DNA of 64,000 nucleotides from Gemmatimonadaceae bacterium (lineage in GTDB: Bacteria > Gemmatimonadota > Gemmatimonadetes > Gemmatimonadales > Gemmatimonadaceae): NCBI GenBank assembly GCA_020846935.1, contig JADLCY010000001.1:248001-312000 (forward strand), given 5' to 3'. The notes below the pieces were generated by a model. It did not search any database. It saw only the letters and a program-made list of their open reading frames with translations, and was not told where the DNA came from. The stretch's first letter is position 1; each line of letters starts with the position of its first letter. The translations under genes were made by a program, and so were the position numbers. Shown in pieces: positions 33,459 to 42,161 of this stretch.

Positions 33459-34058
33459 ATGAATCTGAAGGGCTCTACCGTGTGGTTCACCGGTCTCCCC
33501 TCGTCGGGCAAGAGCACCGTCGCCCGCGAGGTGTATCAGCGCCTGATCGATCGCGGGTGTGCGGTCGAGTTGCTCGATGGTGCCGAGGTACGAGAGAGCC
33601 TCTCGCGTGGACTTGGGTTCTCGCGGGCGGATCGCGAGGAGAACGTTCGGCGTATCGGGTACGTGGCCAAGTTGCTGTCGCGGAACGGCGTCATCGCCAT
33701 CTGTGCCGCGGTGTCGCCCTACCGGTCGAGTCGCGACGAGGTGAGGCGCAACACGACGAACTTTCTTGAAGTGCACGTGGACTGCCCGGTGAAGATCGCC
33801 GAGCAACGCGACACCGACGGGATGTACGCCGCGGCACGTCGAGGAGAGGTGGAGGAGTTCACGGGGGTCAACGCGCCGTACGAGGCGCCGCTCCGACCCG
33901 AGGTCTATGTGGACTCGTCGCGCGAGTCGGTGGACCAGGCCGCGTGGAAGGTGATGCGGACCCTGGAGATGCTCGGCGTCATCCCGAGCGAGGGAACCAG
34001 CGTCGACACTCAGGAAGAGGAGATTCGTCGTCGACTGGCTTCGTTGGGCTACATCTAG
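33459..34058 (+). CDS. cysC: Adenylyl-sulfate kinase (second copy)
   Basis: A 199-aa APS kinase that converts APS to PAPS. P-loop GLPSSGKST, LDGAEVRESLSRGLGFS, ISP-type VSPYRSSRDE, and EFTGVNAPYEAP match the kinase domain of the fusion at 29185 but differ clearly in sequence. The ATG at 33459 begins the conserved domain; the in-frame extension upstream is not conserved in content. Gap to the transporter stop is about 100 nt. Because the fusion already has this activity, the second copy raises PAPS supply or replaces a weak fusion domain. It ends the sulfate module; the polymer genes follow about 240 nt later. Confidence 0.9.
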   Translation: MNLKGSTVWFTGLPSSGKSTVAREVYQRLIDRGCAVELLDGAEVRESLSRGLGFSRADREENVRRIGYVAKLLSRNGVIAICAAVSPYRSSRDEVRRNTTNFLEVHVDCPVKIAEQRDTDGMYAAARRGEVEEFTGVNAPYEAPLRPEVYVDSSRESVDQAAWKVMRTLEMLGVIPSEGTSVDTQEEEIRRRLASLGYI

Positions 34059-34297
34059 CGCAACGTCCGGGGTCGCAGCCGATCTCGCCCTCACCTTTGG
34101 GGCACGTCGATCGCGCCGGGCGTTCGTGACAGGTAATCCAGGTCGTGCGTCCAAGTTGTGACGTACGAACACTTTGCCTCCGGCGGCCATGGGACTATCG
34201 TGGGGGGAGGCCGGGTCGGGCGTTTCGGCCCAGCGGGTACTATTCTTGCTTTTCTCGGGGCACACCGGCGCACAGCCCCCATCTTCTTCGTCCACGA

Positions 34298-35683
34298 GTG
34301 AACGCGACAGCCGCGGCGATTCCGCACCAGGGCCAGCAAGGGGTCACGCTCCCGAACGCGTTCGTGTACGCCGTGACGGCGTACACCCTCGTCTCGATGG
34401 GTCGCATCCACGAGATCGTGCGAGCACTGGGTCCGTTGCGTCTCGGGCTGCTGTCTGGCGTGCTGGTGTGCGCGCTCGCATTTACCGCGATCCGGCGCGA
34501 CGTGCTGCGTGCCATCTTCGCGTCCCCGGTGACCAAGGGCCTTATGATCGTGGTGGCCTTCACCGTGCTCACGATCCCAACCGGTGTGTGGCCCAAGGCC
34601 AGCTTCAACTACCTCACCAAGACCTACTACAACGCGGTCCTGCTCTTCATCGTGACGGCCGCGATCTTTGCCGATCGGCGGGCCGCGCGTTTTCTGATCA
34701 CGTCGCTGGTCGTGGGCGTCATGGTCGCTGGCGCGATTGCGCTGTTGCGATCCACGCCGGGTCGGTTCGAAATCGGCCTGACGTACGACGCCAACGAGAC
34801 GGCCGCGCTGTTCACGCTGACGATTCCCTGGGCGATCTATCTCGTCCTCACGGAAAAGGGGTGGCCCCGCTACGTGGCCCTGCTCGCGCTGCCGATCTGC
34901 GCGCTCGGAATCCTCAAGACCGGCTCGCGGGGCGGCCTGCTCTCGGTGGGTGCGCTCGTGCCCTTCCTGCTGGTTCTCGCCCCACCCAAGCGCCGCGCGC
35001 CGTTCATTCTCTTCGTCGTCGCCGGGGCGATCGTCACCGCGCTCAGCATGGGCGATCAGGCCGTGTATCGCTTGCGCAAGGCATTCGACACCACCGAGTA
35101 CAACTACACGACACGCGACGGACGTATCGAGATCTGGAAGCGGGGTCTCGGTTACGTGAAGGGCTCGCCGATTCTCGGCGTCGGCATGGACGGCTTTCAG
35201 TACAAGGAGCTGGAGTCCAAGCAGAACATCGGCTTTGGCGTGCGACAGGCGGCGGCGCACAACATGTATCTGCAGGTCGCGGCGGAGCTCGGTCTCATCG
35301 GATTCAGCGGCTTCATGACGATGCTCATTGGAGGGCAGATTGTCGGCATTCGGGCACGCAAGCGGGCCAAGGAGCTGATCGCGCGGGGCGGCGGCCGCGA
35401 AGCGGATCGCGACCTGCTGCGCGCGAACATGGCGCAGGCCGCACTGTTCTCGATCATGTGCACCGGATTCTTCCTGTCGCTCGGCTACTCGAGCATGGTG
35501 TACTTCGCGTGCGCGGCGCCCATTGGCGTGCTGCTCTCCACCATGACGAGTGGTGGTCCGCCGAACACGCCGGTACAGGCAGCGCCGCAGCAGCAGCGAG
35601 TGCGTGGGATGCGTGGATGGCGCTCGGCGCGGCCGTGGCCGGCCGGCGCGGGTGTTCACGGGATGAGCACACCGCCGCGCTAG
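34298..35683 (+). CDS. O-antigen ligase / Wzy-type polymerase family membrane protein
   Basis: A polytopic protein of about 461 aa. After roughly six helices comes the family's region GSRGGLLSVG, then a periplasmic loop (RDGRIEIWKRGLGYV, SPILGVGMDGFQYKE, QAAAHNMYLQVAAELGLIGF) carrying the Arg and His residues of the Wzy_C domain. It polymerises or ligates lipid-linked repeat units at the periplasmic face. The GTG at 34298 (NATAAAIP) is the most plausible start; the frame is open for 51 codons upstream without matching composition. It opens the exopolysaccharide locus on the plus strand. Polymerase versus ligase cannot be decided from sequence; the Wzx-like gene at 39405 favours polymerase. 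Confidence 0.8.
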   Translation: MNATAAAIPHQGQQGVTLPNAFVYAVTAYTLVSMGRIHEIVRALGPLRLGLLSGVLVCALAFTAIRRDVLRAIFASPVTKGLMIVVAFTVLTIPTGVWPKASFNYLTKTYYNAVLLFIVTAAIFADRRAARFLITSLVVGVMVAGAIALLRSTPGRFEIGLTYDANETAALFTLTIPWAIYLVLTEKGWPRYVALLALPICALGILKTGSRGGLLSVGALVPFLLVLAPPKRRAPFILFVVAGAIVTALSMGDQAVYRLRKAFDTTEYNYTTRDGRIEIWKRGLGYVKGSPILGVGMDGFQYKELESKQNIGFGVRQAAAHNMYLQVAAELGLIGFSGFMTMLIGGQIVGIRARKRAKELIARGGGREADRDLLRANMAQAALFSIMCTGFFLSLGYSSMVYFACAAPIGVLLSTMTSGGPPNTPVQAAPQQQRVRGMRGWRSARPWPAGAGVHGMSTPPR

Positions 35684-35690
35684 CCTGCGC

Positions 35691-36815
35691 GTGTCGTCTC
35701 CCACGATAGTCCAGGTCGTGCTCGAACTCGATCGCGGCGGACTCGAAACGATGTGTGCCGACCTCGCGATCGAACTGGTCGCGCGCGGCGTGAGGTCGGT
35801 GGTGGTGGGCCTCGATCGCGGCGGCAGCCTCGAACCCCGACTCGCGGCACACGGCGTGGAGTTCGTGAACCTGGGTGGCCGGCGGCTGCGCGACCCACGC
35901 TTCTACCTGCGCGTCGCCCGCACCATTCGCGGATTTCGGCCCGCCGCGGTGCACGCACACAGTTTCGGTCCCCTGGTGTACGCCGTGCCGGCCCGATGGT
36001 TCGGCGGCGGCCCGCGCCTCGTGAACACCGAGCACTCGATCGAGTACCTGCTCGAGCGCCCCGACTTTCGGCGGACGCTGCGCTTCATGTCGCGATCGAT
36101 CGATCGCTTCGTGGTGCTCGGCGAGCGCATGCGGCGCTACTACGCGAGCGAGATCGGTGTACCGCCGGCGTCGCTGCGTGTCATTCCCAACGGCGTTGCC
36201 ACGCTGGAGCCGACGACGGCCGCACGACGCGCGACCGCGCGCGCCACGCTGGGGCTGGGTGACGGATTCTGCGTCACCACGGTCGGTCGCCTCGCCCCCG
36301 AAAAGAACTTCCCGATGCTCATCGAGGCATTTGCGAAGGCGACGCGCGATGAGCCGACGTCGCGCCTCGTGTTCGTGGGCGACGGCTCGGAGCGCGCGCC
36401 CCTCGAGGCGCTCGCCACGACACTCGGCGTCGCGGAGCGCGTGGTGTTTGCCGGCTGGCGCAAGGATGTGGCCGACCTGCTTCCCGCGTTTGACCTGTTC
36501 GTGCTCTCGTCCTTCTCGGAAGGGCTGCCCATGTCGATGCTCGAGGCCATGTCGGCTGCCGTGCCGGTGGTCAGCACCGCGGTGGGCGACATTCCGGAAG
36601 TGATCACCAGTGGCGAGAGCGGGCTGCTTGTCCCGGCTCGGGACACGGACGCGCTCGCCGATGCGATCGGGGCCATGCTCCGCTCGCCGGACCTGCGCGC
36701 GCGCGCCGGCGACGCGGGCCGAGCGCTCGTGGTCGGACGATACAGTCGCGCCGCGATGGTCGATGCCTACCTGGAGGCGTATGGCCTCCGCACGCCGTCC
36801 TCCGCCGCCGCCTGA
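35691..36815 (+). CDS. Glycosyltransferase family 4
   Basis: A 374-aa GT-B enzyme. The N-terminal half has VVLELDRGGLETMCADLA and HAHSFGPLVY; the C-terminal nucleotide-sugar domain has TVGRLAPEKNFPMLIEAF and the E-x7-E motif SEGLPMSMLEAMSAAVPVV, followed by DIPEVITSGESGLLV. It transfers a sugar to a lipid-linked precursor in the cytoplasm. The start is GTG at 35691, 7 nt after the polymerase-family stop, so the two are coupled. Donor and linkage are not predictable. Confidence 0.87.
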   Translation: MSSPTIVQVVLELDRGGLETMCADLAIELVARGVRSVVVGLDRGGSLEPRLAAHGVEFVNLGGRRLRDPRFYLRVARTIRGFRPAAVHAHSFGPLVYAVPARWFGGGPRLVNTEHSIEYLLERPDFRRTLRFMSRSIDRFVVLGERMRRYYASEIGVPPASLRVIPNGVATLEPTTAARRATARATLGLGDGFCVTTVGRLAPEKNFPMLIEAFAKATRDEPTSRLVFVGDGSERAPLEALATTLGVAERVVFAGWRKDVADLLPAFDLFVLSSFSEGLPMSMLEAMSAAVPVVSTAVGDIPEVITSGESGLLVPARDTDALADAIGAMLRSPDLRARAGDAGRALVVGRYSRAAMVDAYLEAYGLRTPSSAAA

Positions 36816-36827
36816 CGAGGACTCTCC

Positions 36828-38216
36828 GTGCTCTTCAACAGCGTCATCTTCCTGTTCGCGTTCCTCCCGGTCACGTACCTCGTGTTCTGGAGCCTGCAGC
36901 GCAAACAGGCCCGATACATCTGGCTCACGATCACCGGTTACGTCTTCTACGGCTACTGGGACCCGCGCTTCTGCCTGCTGATGGCGTTCTCGACGCTCGT
37001 CAGCTACTTCGCGGGGCTCGGCTTCCTCAGGTACAAGGACCGGAAGCATCGCAAGCTCTGCCTGGTCGTCCCGATCACGGTCGACCTGCTGCTCCTCGCC
37101 TTCTTCAAGTACTTCAACTTCACGCTCGATTCGGTGCGGGCGGTGACCGGGTGGTTTGGCGCCGACGTGCCGCTGCCGCACCTGAACATCATCCTGCCGG
37201 TCGGCATTTCGTTCTACACGTTCCACACGATTACCTACATCGTCGATGCGTATCGCGGCGTGATCACGCCGACGCGCAATTTCTTCGAGTTCTCCACGTA
37301 CGTCTCGCTCTTTTCGCAGCTGGTGGCCGGTCCGATCGTGCGGTTCCGCCAGATCGAGGCCGATCTCGAGCACCTCGACAACGCCTCGCGCACCCGCTGG
37401 ATCGTTCCCGGCGTGCAGTTCTTCCTGGTGGGGCTCGTGGAGAAGGTGCTCCTCGCCGATTCCATCGCCGCGTTCGTCGATCCGGCCCTCCACAACTGGC
37501 AGTCGCTGTCGACGCTCGGCGCCTGGATGGCGATGCTCGGGTACTCCTTCCAGCTGTACTTCGACTTTGCCGGCTACAGCTCGATGGCCGTGGGGCTCGG
37601 CTACCTCTTCGGCATCCGTATTCCGCGCAACTTCAACTCGCCGTACAAGGCGCTCGACCCCTCCGATTTCTGGGAGCGCTGGCACATCTCGCTGTCCAGT
37701 GTCCTGCGCGACTACCTCTACATCCCGCTCGGCGGCAACCGGCACGGGACGTACAAGACGTACCGCAATCTCATGATCACGATGCTCCTCGGCGGCCTGT
37801 GGCACGGCGCGTCGTGGACGTTCGTGCTCTGGGGCGCGTACCACGGGCTGCTGCTGTGCGGCTATCGTGTGTTTGCGAGTTCATGGACGACACTGCCGCG
37901 CGTCGTGCGACAAGTCCTGATGTTCGTGCTCGTGATGATCGGGTGGGTGTTCTTCCGCGCGACATCGTTCGGCATGGCCACCGGGATCCTCAAGGCCATG
38001 TGGCTGCCGACGACGGGAGTGCTCGTGCCGGGCGCACCGCTGGCCGGTGTGGCGATCGCGATCGCCGCGTGGTGGGCGATGATCGGCCCGAATGCCTTCG
38101 ACCTGCAGGTGCGCGATACCTGGCCTCGTCGCCTGACCTTCGTTGCCGCAGCGGGCGCGTGTCTCGCGATCATCGCCGGTACCCGCTCGTCACCGTTCCT
38201 GTATTTCCAGTTCTGA
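36828..38216 (+). CDS. MBOAT O-acyltransferase, AlgI-like
   Basis: A 462-aa polytopic acyltransferase of the AlgI type, which moves acetyl groups across the membrane to polysaccharide. Features: SVIFLFAFLPVTYL at the N-terminus, FAGPI-like LVAGPIVRFRQI (165-176), SDFWERWHISLSSVLRDYLYIPLGGNR (279-305) and LWHGASWTFVLWG with catalytic His326. The GTG start at 36828 gives the conserved N-terminal LFNS. It is followed after 3 nt by an SGNH-type gene, the usual AlgI/AlgJ-like pairing, so O-acetylation of the polymer is likely. This is distinct from the MBOAT at 21620, which has a fused SGNH domain and a carrier protein. Confidence 0.92.
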   Translation: MLFNSVIFLFAFLPVTYLVFWSLQRKQARYIWLTITGYVFYGYWDPRFCLLMAFSTLVSYFAGLGFLRYKDRKHRKLCLVVPITVDLLLLAFFKYFNFTLDSVRAVTGWFGADVPLPHLNIILPVGISFYTFHTITYIVDAYRGVITPTRNFFEFSTYVSLFSQLVAGPIVRFRQIEADLEHLDNASRTRWIVPGVQFFLVGLVEKVLLADSIAAFVDPALHNWQSLSTLGAWMAMLGYSFQLYFDFAGYSSMAVGLGYLFGIRIPRNFNSPYKALDPSDFWERWHISLSSVLRDYLYIPLGGNRHGTYKTYRNLMITMLLGGLWHGASWTFVLWGAYHGLLLCGYRVFASSWTTLPRVVRQVLMFVLVMIGWVFFRATSFGMATGILKAMWLPTTGVLVPGAPLAGVAIAIAAWWAMIGPNAFDLQVRDTWPRRLTFVAAAGACLAIIAGTRSSPFLYFQF

Positions 38217-38219
38217 CCG

Positions 38220-39398
38220 ATGGCACCTCGCGACGCATCGACCGGACCTGCACTCCCCGAGGTCATTCCGCCACCGCCCGGCAGCCGCTGGCGGTGGGTT
38301 CCGCTCCTCGTCATCGGGCTTGTCGTGCTCGAGCTGGCGAGTCGCGTGGAGGACCGCATCGTGTATGGGATGCCCCTGCTGTCGCGTGTGCAGTCGTCCA
38401 ACCAGCTGGTGCTCCGCGACTCGCTGGGGGCACGCGGCCGGCCCAATGCCACCTTTCGCCGATGGCACCTCGACAGCCTGGGGTTCCGCGGCCCGAACAT
38501 TCCCATCGCGGCGCCCACCGGAACGATCCGCATCGTGACCACCGGCGCATCGGAGACGTTTGGCCTCTACGAAAGCGTCGACAGGGAATACCCCCGCCAG
38601 CTCGAAGACTCGCTGCGCGCGAGGGTGGCGCAGGCGTGCGGCGCTGAGGCACCCGACGTGGAAGTCGTGAACGCCGCGCTCCCGGGCATGGCACTGCCAT
38701 CGCTCGATGGTCACCTCCGCGCGCGGGTCGCGGTGATGCATCCGTCGATCCTGGTGATCTACCCCTCACCGGCGTTCTATCTGAACGACCGTGCGCCGGC
38801 CCCTGCGCGTCCCTCGGACAACGACACGACGCTCGCCGTGACCCGTGCGCTGGTTCCACGCTTTCCCGATCGTCTCGTCACGCAGGTCAAGGCGCTGGCC
38901 CCGGAGTGGGTGATGACGCTGGTGCGCGAACGCGCGATCGCGTCGACCGCCAGCAAGTTCGTTCCGGGCTGGCGATTCACCGCAGTCCCGGAGGACCGAG
39001 TGCAGCAGTTCGACAGTGACCTCCGACGCGTCATCGGCACGGTGCGGGCGATGGGGGCCACTCCCGTGCTCATGGGCTATGTGAACCGCACCATGTCACC
39101 GGGCTTTGACGACGAGGCGCTGCTCGTCTCCTGGGAGTACCAGTTCCCGCGGGCAGAGCGTGAGGTCATCCCCGCGTTCCACGCCAGGGCGGCGAAGAGC
39201 ATCACGGACGTCGCGCGCGATTCTTCGGTCGCCTACGTCGACCTGGCCCGCGCGTTCGACGGACGTTGGCAGGGTGCCTTTGCCGACTTCGTGCATTTCA
39301 CCGACGCCGGCGCCGCCACCGTGGCCTCGGCGCTCTCGGAGGCGCTCGCCCCCCACGGGCATGGCAGCGCGTGCACGCTTTCACCAACGGAGCGTTAG
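38220..39398 (+). CDS. SGNH-type protein, acetylation partner of the AlgI-like MBOAT
   Basis: A 392-aa protein with one N-terminal membrane helix (about residues 24-42) and a periplasmic SGNH domain. TGASETFGLYES (nucleophile Ser in GASE), the NAALPGMALPSLDGH block and the C-terminal DFVHFTDAGA (Asp and His of the triad) support the fold. Position 3 nt behind the MBOAT gene fits the role of AlgJ/AlgX/PatB-type acetyl carriers that place the group on the polymer. It is shorter than AlgX and has no carbohydrate-binding module. Hydrolase or esterase activity is possible instead. Confidence 0.75.
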   Translation: MAPRDASTGPALPEVIPPPPGSRWRWVPLLVIGLVVLELASRVEDRIVYGMPLLSRVQSSNQLVLRDSLGARGRPNATFRRWHLDSLGFRGPNIPIAAPTGTIRIVTTGASETFGLYESVDREYPRQLEDSLRARVAQACGAEAPDVEVVNAALPGMALPSLDGHLRARVAVMHPSILVIYPSPAFYLNDRAPAPARPSDNDTTLAVTRALVPRFPDRLVTQVKALAPEWVMTLVRERAIASTASKFVPGWRFTAVPEDRVQQFDSDLRRVIGTVRAMGATPVLMGYVNRTMSPGFDDEALLVSWEYQFPRAEREVIPAFHARAAKSITDVARDSSVAYVDLARAFDGRWQGAFADFVHFTDAGAATVASALSEALAPHGHGSACTLSPTER

Positions 39399-39404
39399 GC
39401 ACGC

Positions 39405-40784
39405 ATGGCCAGCCCTCTCAACGGCGGTGCGGAGCCTGATGCCCTGACGCTCGGCAGCCTCGTCCGGCGCGCTCGTGCGAGACTGGGCGGCGGCGGCATG
39501 GGCGCGAAGATGACCCGGGGCGCCATCGTGTCCCTCGTGATCCAGGTCGCCGGAGCGGGCATTTCGTTCGCCGGCCAGGTGGTGCTGTCCCGGTCGCTGG
39601 GAAAGGAAGCGTTTGGCGTGTACCTCGTCGCGCTCGCCGCGATGAACGCCGCACAGGTGCTGGGCCGCCTCGAGCTGGACGCGGCGGCGACGCGGTTCAT
39701 CGGCGCGTACGTCGCCACCCAGCGATGGGAATTGGCGCGCGGGTTCGTGCAATGGAGCCGCCGCACCATGACCCGCGCCAGCCTGGCCGTGGTCGCGCTG
39801 GGGGCGCTCATCGTGTGGCTGGGATACGATCGCCTGTACGCGAAGCATCCGCAGATGCCCTGGGCGCTGCTGGCGGCCTGCGTGCTCCTGCCCTTCAACG
39901 CGCGGCTCATCCTCAACGGGGCGTACCTGCAGGGACTCAAGCACTACGCCGAGGCGCTGGTGGCGGGCACCATCGTGCGTCCGCTCATCCTGATGGCGGT
40001 GCTCGGCATTGCATGGTTTGGCTTCGGCCACCAGTTCTCGGCGACCACCGGCGTGCTCGTGAACGCCGGGGCCGCGACCGTGAGCCTCGCTCTCACCTGG
40101 GTATTCCTGCGCCGCCTCTGGCCGGCGCCCATGCGGGCCGCCGAGCCCGCGTATGAAGTCCCGGCCTGGTGGAAGGCCGTCAGTGGCATGATCGTCGTCG
40201 GCGTCTCACAGATGGTCGTGTCGCAGACCGTGGACCTGATCGTGGTCGGCACGTTCCTCAGCACGTCGGAGTCCGCGTTGTACGGCGCCGCGTCGAGCCT
40301 GACGCTCCTGCTCAACTTCGGCCAGATGTCGGTGAACTTCGTGGCCGCTCCGATGATCGCCGACCTCCACGCGCGCGGCCGGCAGCATGACCTGCAGCGG
40401 ATGGTGCGTCTGGTGATGATGGCGAGCGCGCTCGTGACGCTGCCGGTACTGCTTGGCCTCGTCTTCTTTGGCCATTTCATCCTTCGCCTGTACGGCCCAA
40501 CGTTCGACGCGGCGTATCCCGTCCTGATGGTGCTCACGGCTTCGGTGACCTTTGTCAGCCTGATCGGTTCGCTGGCCGGGTTCCTCCTCACGATGACCGA
40601 CTACCAGCGCGAAGCCGCGCGCATCATTGGTGTGAGCGCGGTGCTCAACCTCGTGCTCACGCTGGTGCTCACCCCCATGTTCGGGATGATGGGCACCGCG
40701 ACGGCCACGCTGATAGCGACTGTCTCGCGCGGTGTCGGACTGGCGGTGTTCATCCGTCGCCGGATGGGACTGCGCCTGATCTGA
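39405..40784 (+). CDS. Wzx-like polysaccharide flippase (MVF/MATE type)
   Basis: A 459-aa membrane protein with about 12 helices after a 35-residue soluble start. KMTRGAIVSLVIQVAGAGISF at the first helix and VVLSRSLGKEAFGVYLVALA are typical of oligosaccharide flippases of the polysaccharide synthase family. It would move undecaprenyl-linked repeat units to the periplasm for the Wzy-like protein at 34298. ATG at 39405, 6 nt after the previous stop. The two-half symmetric helix pattern and length match the family. An additional N-terminal GGGGMGAK region is probably a flexible linker. Confidence 0.85.
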   Translation: MASPLNGGAEPDALTLGSLVRRARARLGGGGMGAKMTRGAIVSLVIQVAGAGISFAGQVVLSRSLGKEAFGVYLVALAAMNAAQVLGRLELDAAATRFIGAYVATQRWELARGFVQWSRRTMTRASLAVVALGALIVWLGYDRLYAKHPQMPWALLAACVLLPFNARLILNGAYLQGLKHYAEALVAGTIVRPLILMAVLGIAWFGFGHQFSATTGVLVNAGAATVSLALTWVFLRRLWPAPMRAAEPAYEVPAWWKAVSGMIVVGVSQMVVSQTVDLIVVGTFLSTSESALYGAASSLTLLLNFGQMSVNFVAAPMIADLHARGRQHDLQRMVRLVMMASALVTLPVLLGLVFFGHFILRLYGPTFDAAYPVLMVLTASVTFVSLIGSLAGFLLTMTDYQREAARIIGVSAVLNLVLTLVLTPMFGMMGTATATLIATVSRGVGLAVFIRRRMGLRLI

Positions 40785-41033
40785 GCTGGGTCGAGTCATC
40801 TCGTTAGGCCGGCACCCGGCGCCGACGCGCGCGGCACGGGATTTTCGCCTGGCTGCGCGGGCGACTCCTTTGCCGATGGCGACGTGAGCAGGTCGCGACC
40901 GGTCAGCGGATTCGCCAGGCTAACACGTTATATTTGAACGCCTTAGCTCGACGCACTACGTCGTCGCCGCTGAGGCGCCTGCGGCCTCCTTCTTGCTTGT
41001 CCAATCGATCCTTCACGCAACGCTGACCACGCG
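40785..41033 (+). promoter_or_regulatory. Intergenic region with AT-rich promoter-like element
   Basis: About 250 nt between the flippase and the next glycosyltransferase. The only AT-rich stretch is at 40921-40937 and contains TTATATTTG (40928-40936), which could be a -10 element about 100 nt before the start at 41034. No clear -35 partner or terminator. A separate promoter for the downstream genes is plausible. Confidence 0.35.
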
Positions 41034-42152
41034 GTGATCGCGCTTTTTCTCGCCACATCAGGACTCCTCCTGTTCACCTGGATCGGGTACCCGGCCGTCG
41101 TGCGCCTGCTCGCGGCGTTCGCCGGAAGCCGGCCCACGCGACCCGACGAGTCGTGGCCGCTGGTGAGCGTGGTCGTGGCGACCAGGGACAGCGATGCCGT
41201 GATCCTGGCCCGGGTGCAGGACATCCTCTCGGGTTCGTATCCCACCGATCGGCTCGAGGTCATCGTGGCGCTCGATCCGCGTCGCGATCCCAGGCAGCTG
41301 CTGGCTCCCCTCCCGGGTCCGCCTGGTGCGGTTCGCACCGTGGTTGGCGACGAGCCGGGCGGCAAGGCGGCTGCGCTGAACGCCGCGGTTCGCGATGCGC
41401 AAGGCGCGGTCCTCGCCTTCACCGACGCGGGACAGCGCTTTGCTCCCGATACAATCATGCGCCTCGTCGCCGCGCTGCAGGCCGACTCGCGCCTCGCGGC
41501 CGTCTCGGGAGCGCTCACCACGCGCGCCGTCGCCGCGGGGCGCGTGAGCGTGGCCGACCTCTACTGGCGCTACGAGCGCGGGCTGCGCGCCGCCGAAGCT
41601 CGCGTGCACTCCTCGATCGGCGTCACCGGCGCCGTCTACGCGATGCATCGGCACCTGTGGCAGCCCCTCCCGCCAGGGCTCATCCTCGACGACCTCTACA
41701 CGCCGATGCACGCCGTGCTGCGCGGGTACCGGATCGGCTTTGAGCCGGACGCGACGGCCACCGACGACCGGCGCTTCTCGCCGCAGGACGAATACCGTCG
41801 CAAGGTGCGCACGCTCACCGGTGTGCTGCAGCTCTGTGCGTGGCTGCCAGGCGTACTCGCCCCCTGGCGCAATCCCGTGTGGATCCAGTTCGTGAGCCAC
41901 AAGCTGCTGCGATTGCTCACTCCATGGCTGGCAATCGTCGCGGGCGGCAGTGCGCTCGCGTGGCTTACGAGCGCCGGGGACGCGGGATCACTGCGCGCGG
42001 TCGCTGGCGTGGCCGCGCTTGCGGCGATCGTCATCGTCCTTGGGGTCCGCCGGCTGCGCGAGGCGGCGTGGGGCGTGTTGCTCATGCAGGCCGCGATCGT
42101 GCGCGCCACCCTGAACGCGGCCCGCGGGGAATGGGATGTCTGGCGTCGTTAG
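41034..42152 (+). CDS. Glycosyltransferase family 2, membrane-bound
   Basis: A 372-aa protein: an N-terminal helix (about 1-25), a GT2 domain, and two or three C-terminal helices (about 290-355). SVVVATRDSDAV begins the nucleotide-sugar fold; GGKAAALNAAVRDAQG, AFTDAGQRFAPDT (acidic metal site), and LILDDLYTPM with QDEYRRKVRT are the expected acceptor and catalytic motifs of processive-type GT2 enzymes. The GTG start at 41034 places the first helix at the N-terminus. It may initiate or extend the polymer at the inner membrane. The gene ends 9 nt before the heparinase-like gene. Confidence 0.83.
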   Translation: MIALFLATSGLLLFTWIGYPAVVRLLAAFAGSRPTRPDESWPLVSVVVATRDSDAVILARVQDILSGSYPTDRLEVIVALDPRRDPRQLLAPLPGPPGAVRTVVGDEPGGKAAALNAAVRDAQGAVLAFTDAGQRFAPDTIMRLVAALQADSRLAAVSGALTTRAVAAGRVSVADLYWRYERGLRAAEARVHSSIGVTGAVYAMHRHLWQPLPPGLILDDLYTPMHAVLRGYRIGFEPDATATDDRRFSPQDEYRRKVRTLTGVLQLCAWLPGVLAPWRNPVWIQFVSHKLLRLLTPWLAIVAGGSALAWLTSAGDAGSLRAVAGVAALAAIVIVLGVRRLREAAWGVLLMQAAIVRATLNAARGEWDVWRR

Positions 42153-42161
42153 GTTCTCTCC

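Noticed and set aside
35454-37844. Minus-strand open frame of 796 codons
   Set aside because: Antisense to the well-supported GT4 and MBOAT genes; composition is Arg/Glu/His-rich shadow sequence.
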